From the NCBI GenBank assembly GCA_020912385.1, contig CP087219.1, positions 1,860,001 through 1,924,000 of the forward strand: a stretch of DNA of 64,000 nt, written 5' to 3'. This stretch comes from Neofusicoccum parvum (Eukaryota; Ascomycota; Dothideomycetes; Botryosphaeriales; Botryosphaeriaceae). Below are positions 34,977 to 44,601 of this stretch, piece by piece (positions within the stretch are counted from its first letter, which is position 1; every line of letters begins with the position of its first letter). The notes below the pieces were generated by a model that saw only the letters and a program-made list of their open reading frames with translations, had not been told where the DNA came from and made no database searches. The position numbers and the translations under genes were made by a program.

Positions 34977-35284
34977 TCATACTGCCCTTAGGCAAATTTT
35001 ATGTTGCTCTAATTCTCCACGAAGAATGACCTGAAGGTCGAAGGCCCCGTTGAAATCTTGGTATGTAGGGTTCGGAATAAATAGCTCGAGCCTCCTTCGG
35101 ATCCAGCAATTGACTGGTATCGGTGGCCCGTCTCGCGATAGCGTTTCCGTAACCACTCTCTTCGTCTGATGCGTGTCAGTCTTGAGAACATTGATTTCAT
35201 ACACAAGCTTCGTACTACTTCGACCTTTTCGTAGAACTTAGTGCTCCACTCGAGCTCACATTTGGTTGTAGTTGGAGCGCTCAT
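34977..35284 (-). CDS. Candidate small spliced gene, 82 residues, unrecognised
   Basis: A two-exon model explains two overlapping short frames. Exon 35225-35284 encodes MSAPTTTKCELEWSTKFYEK. A 59-base intron (35166-35224, donor GTCGAA, branch CTGAC, acceptor ATCAG) is followed by exon 34977-35165, which encodes a polar stretch with WIRRRLELFIPNP and YQDFNGAFDLQVILRGELEQ before its stop. Phases agree. There is no signal peptide, membrane segment or known motif. It lies in an AT-richer gap between PRP24 and the aldoxime dehydratase gene. The donor is weak, and the alternative is a chance frame or a decayed gene. I cannot name a family. Confidence 0.4.
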
Positions 35285-35621
35285 ACAGAGAATAAGTTAA
35301 AGATATCGTAGATGATTGCCTTTTTCAGTATGTGAATAATTGAATCACTGCAAAGCATTTAATCTAAGTCGTTCAGAAATTTCAATGTAATAAGTGAGAT
35401 CAGACGTGTTAAGTGTAGGAGCCTATTGCACCTCATGTGATGGTAATCTTGCAACGCGCTTCATCGGCTTGTCTTCAAAAGACGGGACATGTTGAGCAAA
35501 AGGACCCATAGCAAACACAGTAATAATAATGATAGCTCTGAAAAAAGCGATTATTGCGCGTGCCCTGAGTGATAGAGCACTAGTTGATGTGGATATCTAA
35601 GCGAAATACAAATATGTCATC
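35285..35621. other. Intergenic, AT-rich
   Basis: AT-rich spacer between the small candidate gene and the end of the aldoxime dehydratase gene. Nothing recognised. Confidence 0.5.
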
Positions 35622-36704
35622 TCATAAAGCGATCAAACCAGTCTTCGGATGACATCCAACATATTCGAACAGTTGCTGCTCCGGAGTCAGCACCAGAACC
35701 TCATGAAACAACCGGAGTGAGATGTCGTTATCCAGCTCTTTCGCGTACTGCAGGAAGCGGCCGAAGATGTCCAGGTGGGTCTTATGCCGCTTCGACCAGT
35801 TCTCCAACGAGCCCATGTCGTTGAAGAAGGCAAAGCCAAACGTCCGTTCCGTAGGCCTGCTGACATCCGTCTCATCCAAAACGTCCACAAACCGGCAACT
35901 GTGACACCCAATACTCTGCCCCTCATCCCTCAAAAAGTCCATCCCCTTAACCAACACCGGATGCATCGTCTCGAGATACAACTTCCTCTCCCTCGGCACC
36001 GTCGCCGACCAATCCTGACCCGACCGGATAACGCACAGGTTCCTCCGCCCCCTCACCACGACCCTCCTCCCCTCGGTCCCCTCCACCACCCCCGCCACCG
36101 TCCCCCCCTCCCCCTCCAACGCATCCGTCTGCGCCGCGGCCATCCGATCGCGCATGCTGCCCCAGTACACATGCTCCCTAACCGGCCCGCTCATCCCCTC
36201 GCGCATCCTCGCCGCGCCCTCCTCAACGGCCTCGCGATCCGAGAAAATCGTCTCAAACCTCTCGACATCCGGGAACAGCACCTCGCGGAACCAGCCCTGC
36301 GGGCCCCGCGCCTCCAACCCCGCCCACCAATCCCCAAACCCGCTGCCCGCCTCCCACGCCGCGTACGCGGCCCGCGACGCCCAGTACGCCACCACGCCGA
36401 CGTTGTGCGCGCCGCCCGCGTCGCGGAACGCGACGGCGTCCCAGCACGCGGGGTCGATGGCGGCGCGGTCGTCGCTGGCGCGGTCGAGGAAGGGGAGGAG
36501 CGGGCGCAGGGCGGCGAGCGGGGAGAGCGTGGTGGCGGGGTCGCGCGCTTGGGTGCAGATGGTCGCCATGACGAGGGTGGTGGTCGTGGATGGGAAGCGC
36601 GCGGTGTAGGCGGCTGTCGGGGGTGTGTAGGTGGCGGAGGGGAGGCCTGCGGGGTGGGTGCGGGGGTGGGCGGTGAGGTGGGGTGGGATGGCGGGTTCGA
36701 GCAT
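35622..36704 (-). CDS. Haem-dependent aldoxime dehydratase
   Basis: Single-exon enzyme of the phenylacetaldoxime dehydratase (Oxd) family, which uses ferrous haem to dehydrate aldoximes to nitriles in the cytosol. I start it at MLEPAIPPHLTAHPRTHP (ATG 36702-36704), giving 360 residues; an in-frame ATG at 36825-36827 would add 41 His/Gln-rich residues that look like leader. Family blocks are HNVGVVAYWASRAAYAAW, HVYWGSMRDRM, NLCVIRSGQDWS, MHPVLVKGMDFLRDEGQSIG, and KTHLDIFGRFLQYA near residue 305, which carries the conserved catalytic-region histidine. The end EQQLFEYVGCHPKTGLIAL is the canonical Oxd C-terminus. It is first in a run of four minus-strand genes for haem- or flavin-related proteins. 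Confidence 0.9.
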   Translation of the reverse strand: MLEPAIPPHLTAHPRTHPAGLPSATYTPPTAAYTARFPSTTTTLVMATICTQARDPATTLSPLAALRPLLPFLDRASDDRAAIDPACWDAVAFRDAGGAHNVGVVAYWASRAAYAAWEAGSGFGDWWAGLEARGPQGWFREVLFPDVERFETIFSDREAVEEGAARMREGMSGPVREHVYWGSMRDRMAAAQTDALEGEGGTVAGVVEGTEGRRVVVRGRRNLCVIRSGQDWSATVPRERKLYLETMHPVLVKGMDFLRDEGQSIGCHSCRFVDVLDETDVSRPTERTFGFAFFNDMGSLENWSKRHKTHLDIFGRFLQYAKELDNDISLRLFHEVLVLTPEQQLFEYVGCHPKTGLIAL

Positions 36705-37329
36705 TTTTGGTGGGTGGTGGGTGGTGTTTTTTTGCTTTTGTTGAGGTTGGTGGAGGAGATGGAGATGGGTTGTGGGCTTCACTGATGCGTGGAAGTGGTG
36801 GAGCTGGTGCTGGGTGGAAGACATCATGCTGACGGTTGGCGGATTTATAGTTTGGTTGCTTTCAATGGCTGTGTCTAGTGCTTAGGGTACAGATAAAAAG
36901 TACCGGTGTTCGTGTAGTACAAGGTGGAGGCGAGGACGGAAAGGCACGGATTGGGCTGCCCTCCAGTGCTTTTTCCTGTAGCGCTGCCCGACCTGCATAC
37001 GCGAGCGGCGGAATGATGCCGCAACAGCCACTCGTCACAAGGCTGACGTGTGTAGCGGGGACGGAGATGGGCAGCTTAGAAGGGGCGGATATTCCAGGTT
37101 CGCGGGCGTATCTCATTCCGCGATGCGGTGGCGCGCCTATCGGGCTAAGATGAAGCTAGATCTCGGCCCGCGTTTAGCTCCCCGATATCAGGGCCACAGA
37201 TCGTGGGAACTTTCTGACAGGAGCACTTGAGATAACGTCTTGTATTGTCGTCCGTGCCAGTTCCGCTCTTGTCCAATCTCGTCGAGCCGATTGCCAACGG
37301 AGCCCAGCACATCGTCTTTTGCAACCGCT
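36705..37329. other. Intergenic, aldoxime dehydratase upstream region
   Basis: Contains the presumed promoter and the alternative upstream ATG (36825-36827) of the aldoxime dehydratase gene. No other gene seen. Confidence 0.45.
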
Positions 37330-38521
37330 CTAAGCAAGATTCTCCAGGGATGTCCCCAGGGCGCTGTTGAACAAATCAATCTCGAACTGCAGGGCCTGGC
37401 GGAACACCGACGCCCAGGTCTGGTTCGCGTTTGCCGAGTAGTACGCGTCTTTGTTTGCCTCGAGGAAATCTTTGCAAGTGTCAGACATCGTCGACGATCT
37501 CCAAGCCACTCGGAATGTAGAACCCTTCACATACCCATCAGTTCGTTCCCGTAGATCGGGTCGAGGTTCGGCTCGATCCAAGTCTTGTAGAATACCGTGT
37601 CTGCTCTGGTCAGTGGTGTTGCCATGGAGACAGAAGTTGAGTTGAGTTGCATGCCTTTCCTCGTGGAATTGTTGCCGTCCCATCTCTCCGCGAGCTTGAC
37701 CCAGCCCTGCATTGCACGAGTCAGTCCTCCTCCACGCATTCTCAAAAGGTTGGAGAGGCTTACGTAGATGCACGGAATGGACATCACGTGGAGGGTGAAC
37801 CATCCAAGATCAAGATTCTTCTGCAGCCAATCGGAGTACGCCAGCTGAGCAACGGCTCGTTTCCCGCTGTCAACGACATCGAGAGGGACCGAGAGACTTG
37901 TGGCGAGAGTATCGTTGCGTGTGGACCATGCGTACTCTATGTCGCCCTGGATGGACTCTGTTTCTTCTCCCAGCACGGAAAGCAATTGCGTCGGGAAGGT
38001 TTCGGAGAAGGTGGTCATCCGCAATGCTTTGTATTGGACGTAGTCAACTAGGTAGTAGTAATCTTGCTGTCCGGTGTTCAGCAGCTGTGAACCTCGAAGG
38101 TAGGAAATGGAACAGACGAACAATCGTGTAGTACTGATACGAAGGTATCGTGTCTTCCTGCAAGCCTTCGGACTGGAACTTGATAAAGTCGTTGTTGAGA
38201 AATTGTTGGACGAGATCCTGGTTCTCACGCCACAGAGTATCGATCAAAGTGCTGATTGACGTCAGACGCCTCCCTGCAAAACGTCCGAGCTCATACAACG
38301 TACTCTGTGTCCTTCACGGCAGCCTCCCTAGGAAGGGTCTGTCTGGTTCCATGCCGTTTGATGTCTGCCCTGAGGGCTGAGATTGCACGTCGTTGCCGAC
38401 CAGATGGAGTCCTCAATTCTCTTGAATAGCGAGCGGGAGAGTCGATTGCCAATCCCTGAATGAATTCAGGAAGAAACGATAAGAAACAAACACATTGGAC
38501 CAGAGTCTTGAGCGTCAACAT
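37330..38521 (-). CDS. TenA/haem-oxygenase-fold protein with a signal peptide
   Basis: Helical-bundle protein of the TenA/PqqC/haem-oxygenase-like superfamily. Minus-strand exons 38304-38521, 38122-38251, 37764-38066, 37655-37706, 37535-37600 and 37330-37469 close in phase to 302 residues. The N-terminus MLTLKTLVQCVCFLSFLPEF is a good secretion signal. TenA-like blocks are QDYYYLVDYVQYKALR, then IPCIYGWVKLAERW with the cysteine position kept, TVFYKTWIEPNLDPIYGNEL and FRQALQFEIDLF. N-glycosylation sites (NDT, NNST, NQT) fit a secreted protein. Intron 4 (37601-37654) has a GC donor (AAAG/GCATGC), branch CTGAC and acceptor GCAG. Introns 3 and 4 are multiples of three without stops. Substrate unknown. 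Family members are usually cytosolic, so the signal peptide is notable. Confidence 0.72.
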
Positions 38522-39228
38522 GATGGCAATGAGTTGGGTGTTCCCTGACCTGTGCGATTGGAAGCGGCATGTGTTCACGGCCAGGCGCGAGGCGGAATTT
38601 GCAGGTGTTCTTATAGCTGCGCATGACAGCGCAACTCGTACCGATAAGCTGGATGTGGATATCATCTGTGCCTCGCCAAAACCAAGCCAATGAACGCAGG
38701 CTGCCCTCATACGACACACAAAAGAGCTTGCTCGTCCAATCCATTGTGACCTGATGGAATTGCTGGCTGAACACAGCACCGGATGGTTACACGGATCTAC
38801 GTTTTTGGACGCTGAGCACGCTTGTGACGACTTGATTGTTGCACCGTACTACCTGAGGTGAGACGTGTGATTCGGGGGTTGCCTCCCTTTGTGGAACTGC
38901 GGGTCCACACCACCTTCGACAAATTGGACAGATGGGGAAGTCTAAAGCGACACCCGGATACCCCGCTCGCGCTGCCGACTTTCGATAAATGTATATTTAG
39001 CTGATCGCTCAGCTCCGCAATAGACCGTACGTCAACTCTTGTGCGGCTGAACCTGCGAAACGAGCACAAAAAGAACGCAAGCCGGCTGCTGGGAGATAAT
39101 TAAGCCTTTGCGTCCGCAGAACTGTCACAGAGATGTCGTCAAGGACTTGAGCTACCCAACCGGGAACGTCGCCAGAAGCAAGAAGATCGACCTGGTATTG
39201 TATACTTCAACTCCCCTCAATAATCGTC
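38522..39228. other. Intergenic, TenA-like gene upstream region
   Basis: Spacer with TGATTCGG at 38868-38875, sharing eight bases with the repeat unit in the FAD-monooxygenase promoter at 43401-43420. No gene seen. Confidence 0.4.
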
Positions 39229-41169
39229 TCACGCCCTGCAGAGCCTCCCATCCTGCTCGACCCAGGCATCGCTGCCCACCATTGTCGGGCCGTAAAACAG
39301 GTCGTTCGGGTCCCAGACGCTCTTGATGGCGCGCAGGCGGTCGTAGTTCACGCCGTAGAAGTCCTCCTTCCACGACCGCAGCGCGAAGTTGGCCTCGTTC
39401 AGGTAGGTGCCCGACCCGGGGGTCAGCGCGGTCAGCTTCGGCACGACGACGTCGTTGAGCAGGGCCTCGCGCTGCAGGTTGGCCTCGCGCGGGGCGGCAA
39501 AGTCCCACGAGATGCCGGCGAGCGTGGAGATCAGGCTGTCGCGCCACTGCGGCAGCAGCGCGTTCGGGGCCACGGCGGCGCTGGCGTTGGTCGCGGTCAC
39601 GATGCCCTCGAGGATCAGGCCGGGCGCGTCCTGCTCCTGCAGCTCGCGGAACGTCTGGGCCAGCGCCGCGCCGCCGTCGGCCTCGACCACCGCGCGCGGG
39701 ATCAGCCGGCCGCCCATGAGCACGTTGACGGGCTGGTTGCCGCGCGGGATGGGGCCCAGGTAGCCGGCGTAGTGGTCGTAGTACGACGGCAGGCTGGTGA
39801 CGTTGTAGCTGAACGGGATGCTGAGGTTCTGCAGCGCCGCCGTGAACGGCGCCATGACCTCGCGCACGCGCGCCTCGTCCGCGCCCGCCAGCGTCAGCGG
39901 CACCAGCGCGAACGTGCCGTTGACGACCGCGAACCCGGCGTGCCCGCCCGCGTCGACGATGCCCGGCGCCGCCGCGAACCACGCCTGCACGCCCCGCCAG
40001 AACGCGCCCGCCGGCGACGACGCGTTGGCGAACGCCAGCGTCGCTCCGCCCACCGCCCCGTCCGGGAACGCCCGCACCGTCACCGACACCGCGATGCCGT
40101 ACGCCCCCGGCCCGCCGCCCGCCAGCGCCCAGTACAGGTCGGCGTGCTGCGACGGCGTCGCCGTCACCCGCGCCCCGCTCGCCGTCACCACGTCCCACTC
40201 CAGCACCTGGTCCGCCCCCATGCCGCGCACCGCCGTGCTGAGCGGGCTGTGCCCGCCGCCCTGCGTCCACCCGCCCGTGAGCCCCACCGTCGGGCAGTTG
40301 CCCGTCAGGACCACGAGCCCGGCGGCTGTTGCGGCCGAGAGCGCGTCCGTGCCGCGCACCCCGGCCGAGAGCCGGAGCGCCGGCCCGGTGTAGTGCGCGC
40401 TGGTGTAGTTGGAGAGGACGGTGATGTCCTTCATGTTGTGCGTCCAGAGCCCGAGCGAGCCTTTGCCCGTGCTCTTGCCCAGGAAGCTGGCGGGTGGTCA
40501 GCTGCTGGCTGGAGGAATGGAGAGTGGGGGAAGGGAGAAGCAGGAGGTGGAGGTGGAGGAGAAAGAAGGAAAGGAGGAGAAATAGAAAGAGGAGGAGGAG
40601 AAGGACGATGAGAATGAGGAGATCGATGACGAGGAGAAAAAGCACGACGAAAAAGAAGAGGAGCAGACGCACTCATGGCCAGTACTACGAACAACCAGGC
40701 GGATGTTGTTCTTCTGGGCGAACTGAACCCCGGCTGCCATGTCGTCGGCCGAGGTCACGTTGATCGAGTAGACGGCATCGTTGCCGAGCTCGCACGGCTG
40801 CTCTTGCGGAGTGAAGGGCGTGCAGTTCTGCCAGTACGGCTCCTGCATCGAGGTCGGATTATCCTGGCTGATGGACGTCAGAAGGCTCTTGTAGCAGCAA
40901 GGCACGACTTACTGCACAACCGGCCAAACCCACTCCTCCTTCAACACGTCACACGCAGCTTCGTCGTAGTCGGGATCGTGGCAGACGTGGGCCAGCGGCT
41001 TGTTGGAGATAAGCTTGCCACCAACGGTCTGGTTCAGCTGGCTCCACTCTGCCGTTGACGGCCAGCATGCGTCGCCTGGGATGCATTTGCAATCGGTGGA
41101 GTTGTCAGCGAGCGCCACGCCACCCAGTGCGCAAGCGGCCAGAACAAGAGCACGCGAAATGCGGTCCAT
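39229..41169 (-). CDS. Secreted FAD-linked oxidase (BBE/VAO type)
   Basis: Oxidase of the vanillyl-alcohol-oxidase/berberine-bridge-enzyme superfamily. Minus-strand exons 40913-41169, 40673-40867 and 39229-40486 give 569 residues. MDRISRALVLAACALGGVALA is a signal peptide. The FAD-binding PCMH domain has RSTGHDFLGKSTGKGSLG, where the His is the usual site of covalent flavin attachment, and GNCPTVGLTGGWTQGGGHSP, where the Cys could give a second flavin bond. The C-terminal BBE element is VNYDRLRAIKSVWDPNDLFY. Many N-x-S/T sites support secretion. Intron 1 is 45 bases. Intron 2 (40487-40672, 186 bases) is unusually long and very pyrimidine-rich on the coding strand. The substrate is unknown; fungal relatives oxidise sugars or secondary metabolites. 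Confidence 0.88.
40511..40605. repeat. Purine-rich tract inside an oxidase intron
   Basis: About 95 bases on the plus strand are almost only A and G (roughly six pyrimidines), mostly GGA/GAA units. The tract lies within the second intron of the FAD-linked oxidase gene and continues less strictly to about 40670. Confidence 0.75.
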
Positions 41170-41844
41170 GATTGCGTCTTGGTGTTGAGGAGAAACGAGA
41201 GGATCTGCGCGTGGCGGAGGACTGCAAGATCAGCCACCTCCATTGCTTATATACAAGGCATGGCAGATAGTTGGACGAAGGTTTTATTAGTCTGCATGAG
41301 CGTTGCGGGGTGCGCCACGTCTTGGGAAAGGTACCTGACGGAGTAAGCTCGTACTCGGCCGTGGCCCCTGGGAAAGTGGTGGCCCCCAATGCACGCGTCC
41401 TACAGCCTAAAGCGAGCGCTGCAGTAGCGGCCGGTTGTGCATGCAGGAGGATCGGCCTCGCTTGCTGAACCCTGCAAGCTGCGAAACTGGGAAACACTGA
41501 TACTGCGAGATAGGGGTTAGAACACATCAGCACTCGGCGTGCCCTCCTCACCACCACCGCGCTGCAGATGCCATCCGAATAGCCAATGCCCCTGTACTCT
41601 CCCGTCCGCGACGACCCATTGCACGCACACAAGCGCCAGCCAGCCGCGTCCGCGCAAAAGCAGAAGTCTACGCTGCTCCGTCCCATGCCAACCAGCACGC
41701 CCTTGCCCGGAACGGCAGGTCCGCCAATTCAGTCTCGACTCCGGTGAATTAAACATCCATGCGCGTGAAGGAACCGCCACAACCGCCTCGGGCCATTTCT
41801 CTTTCCCGACGCCTCTTGTTTTCGAAACCCTGCCATTACTGTCC
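41170..41844. other. Intergenic
   Basis: Spacer between two minus-strand genes, so the upstream region of the FAD-linked oxidase. Overlapping short frames show no family pattern. Confidence 0.45.
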
Positions 41845-43330
41845 TCACAGCCTCGCCTCTCCCGCGGCCGTCTCTCCATCCGGATCCGGCAGCCACTCCA
41901 GTCGCGGGCCGCCGTTCGAAAACCCCACGTACGCGTCCGCCTTGCGCGCGTCGCTCACCCACGGCACCACCCACCGCGACGCGCCCTTCAGCCACCACGT
42001 GTCCTGCGCCTCGTACCGCGTGATGGTGCCGGAGAGCTTGACCACCGTCTCGGCGCGCGGCCGGTGCGCGGCGTCGAACGAGTCGAAGAGCTCGGCCAGC
42101 TGCGCGGCCGACGGCGGGGCGGCCGCGGAGCGGAGCAGCGGGACGAGGCGGTTGGTGAGGTGCGCGATGCCCTCGTACGCGAGGTTGCCGCCGAGCCCCG
42201 GGTTGACCGTTGCCTGCAGCGCGGTGTTAGCGGGGTGTGAGAGTGACGCGGGAGAGGGGGAGGCGGAACCTTGTGGATGGAGTCCCCGAGCAGCACCACC
42301 CGCCCGTGGCTCCACTTCTTCAGCACGCCCTCCTCCAGTGGCACCATCGACGCCTTGACACGCGCGTCCCAGAGCTGCTTGATCGTGTACGTCGGCCCGA
42401 GGTGGTTGTGGCCGTGCGTGCCGATGAGCGCTTCCATGTCGGCCTCGGTGAAGCGCGGGCAGTGCGGCGTGCGCGTCACGCTGCCCATCTTGACGAAGAG
42501 GAACCAGAAGACCAGACCCGGCACCCCGGTCGCCGATACGGCCGAGTAGTAGTCGTAGTAGACGTTGTGCACCGTGCCGTCGGGCATGAGCGGCGCCTCG
42601 GGAGTGCCGTTTCGGGATACGGCGAAGATGCATTTGTACTCGGCGGCAAAGCCTGTCCGGCGTCGTTGAGTATGCAGTAAACGCTAATAGAAGCAGCACA
42701 TACCTTCTTTCAGCTCGGTAGCAAGGTCTGGTTGTGTTTTGGAGATCTGGTCCGCCATCAATGTCCGGACACGGCTGTGGATCCCGTCGGCGCCAATGAG
42801 AATGCTGCCGCTGAAGGATTCTCCGCTGCTTGTTGTAACGGTCACTCCTTCATCTGTTTCGTCGTACGACTCCACCGCAGTGTGCGCGTGTATCTTGGAC
42901 TTGTCCTTAACGTGGCTGTACAGGATGCGTAGTTCCTCGCATCTTTCCATGAAGATGATGGGGCGCTTTGCTCTGGACCCCGTGAAGAGAGATGCAGTCA
43001 GCAAACTGCTCGAATTCCTGGTGGGTTGTCCAATGCTCACCTTTCTTTGATCTCCGATAGAACCTTTGAGTCCTCGAAGCATTTTCCATTTTCGTCAAAG
43101 TGTTGTCGGTAAAGTAGAGGCGTGACAACTCCCTCAATATCTTTCCACACACCCAGTTGCTCGAGGATCCTGATTGTATGCGGGTGAATGCCTATCGACG
43201 CGCCCAACTGCGGTCCGATCTCGCCTTTTTCGAGGAGGACATAGTCGATTCCAGCGCGTTCGAAGCAAAGTGCCAGACCGAGACCGACCAGGCTCCCACC
43301 GGCAATGATGACCTTGAACGAGGAACTCAT
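41845..43330 (-). CDS. FAD-dependent monooxygenase (group A, epoxidase/hydroxylase-like)
   Basis: NAD(P)H- and FAD-dependent monooxygenase. Minus-strand exons 43041-43330, 42704-42972, 42270-42652 and 41845-42213 give 436 residues. The Rossmann start is FKVIIAGGSLVGLGLALCFE, followed by YVLLEKGEIGPQLGASIGIH. The second FAD/NADPH block is ILIGADGIHSRVR and the third is GRVVLLGDSIHKATVNPGLG, joined across intron 3. Three introns of 68, 51 and 56 bases have ordinary ends. The sequence style recalls PaxM/AusM-type enzymes of indole-diterpene and meroterpenoid pathways, but no prenyltransferase or cyclase lies nearby, so the substrate is open. Its promoter contains a triple CGG repeat at 43398-43420. 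Confidence 0.88.
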
Positions 43331-44601
43331 ACTATCATGGAGAGCTTGGGGGCCTCTTATTTCAAAAAGAGGGGCAATATACGGGGCTGGGTTACCTCGG
43401 CTTGATTCGGCTTGATTCGGCGAGGAGGAATTCCAAAAGCAAGCCGTGGTGCGGCGACCAGAGTACTTAAAAGGCAAGACTCGGGCGCACCTTTGGTCTT
43501 GGAGGCCTTCAGGCTTCTGAATGCCATGATAAGCCAAGAATAGTGCCGCGCGGTTCACCAACGCGGTGATGATTAGCACTCGGAATTGACGGTTTGCCGC
43601 GTTCCGGCCCGGCAGAGCCTCCCGATCTGCAACAGTATCCGCCCGCCACACAGAATTTGATTGGACACTGATTCAGTTTGCAGCTGAAGTACGTGAAACA
43701 AGCCTTCACGCACTGAATGAGATATCGAGTCAGATGTCTGCATCGGGCTTCTGTAGATGTCAGGTTCCATGCAGGTACTGACTCTTCATCCCCATGACCC
43801 GGGGCCAGTTTCTCAGGGGCACCGCAGACCTGGCCTCGCCACGCCGTCCGTGGTGGTGAGATCTTTGAATCCTTCCAACATCAAGCTAACTCTCTGCAGT
43901 AATTGGCTTGCATAAAACGGCACGGCAGAACGTTGCGTGTCAGTCGGGGATCTCTGGGCCGCGATCGTCGTAGCGCAGCAGTGAACAATAGGTGCCCGCC
44001 ATAACCGGGGTATGTTCTCGCCCCGGCTCCTCTTACCAAAGCCGTGGAAGCTCGCGACCCGAGCCGATGGTAAATCGCAAAATACCCCTCGGGTAGCCTG
44101 AAGCTGGGGCATCGACGATGGTGCAAGGAACCGCACCCTTGCCGAGGAAATTTCCAGGGGCCTGGAGGATTGGATCGTCCATGTCAGGCACAACACGTTT
44201 GGCCGTGGGAAGGCTTCAGCCGCTCAGAAAATACTGGTAGCCTCCTCGAAGGTGTCGACGTGTCTTAAGCACAAACCCCATCACAGCCTCGCCCACAAAT
44301 GCACGATCCCGATACGGGATATATCGGGGATATTCAGGGAATTTCAACTGCCGGATTGACGAAATCTCAGAGTCATGCTCCTATAGATGACTTAGCCCTT
44401 TGCCCAATGGGGGATGCATCCGAAACATCCGCGGCCTGCGCCCACTCTTTGGGCCTGGTTGGCGGAATCTCTGCGAGCCCCTTCTGGACTGTGTCTCTTA
44501 TCTTAATTGGACTGACAGGGCGCTCCTCTAAAGTGTGTTCCTGACACCGTGCTTGTTCGAGACCTCCCCGCTTCATATCTCTCCACTCCACGGCCGGTGC
44601 C
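43331..44601. other. Intergenic, divergent upstream region
   Basis: About 1.3 kb between the divergent FAD-monooxygenase and PTH11-like genes. Apart from the CGG repeat near 43400, nothing is recognised. A 127-codon minus-strand frame at 43813-44196 lacks an ATG at its start and shows no family pattern. Confidence 0.45.
43398..43420 (+). promoter_or_regulatory. Three CGG triplets with identical 7-base spacers
   Basis: CGG occurs at 43398-43400, 43408-43410 and 43418-43420, each separated by the same seven bases CTTGATT, so CTTGATTCGG is a perfect 10-base tandem repeat. It lies 68-90 bases upstream of the FAD-monooxygenase ATG. Direct CGG repeats are typical recognition sites of Zn2Cys6 regulators. 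Binding is inferred. Confidence 0.5.

Noticed and set aside
43813..44196. 127-codon minus-strand frame between the monooxygenase and receptor genes
   Set aside because: No ATG at its start, an overlapping second frame, and no domain or splice logic.
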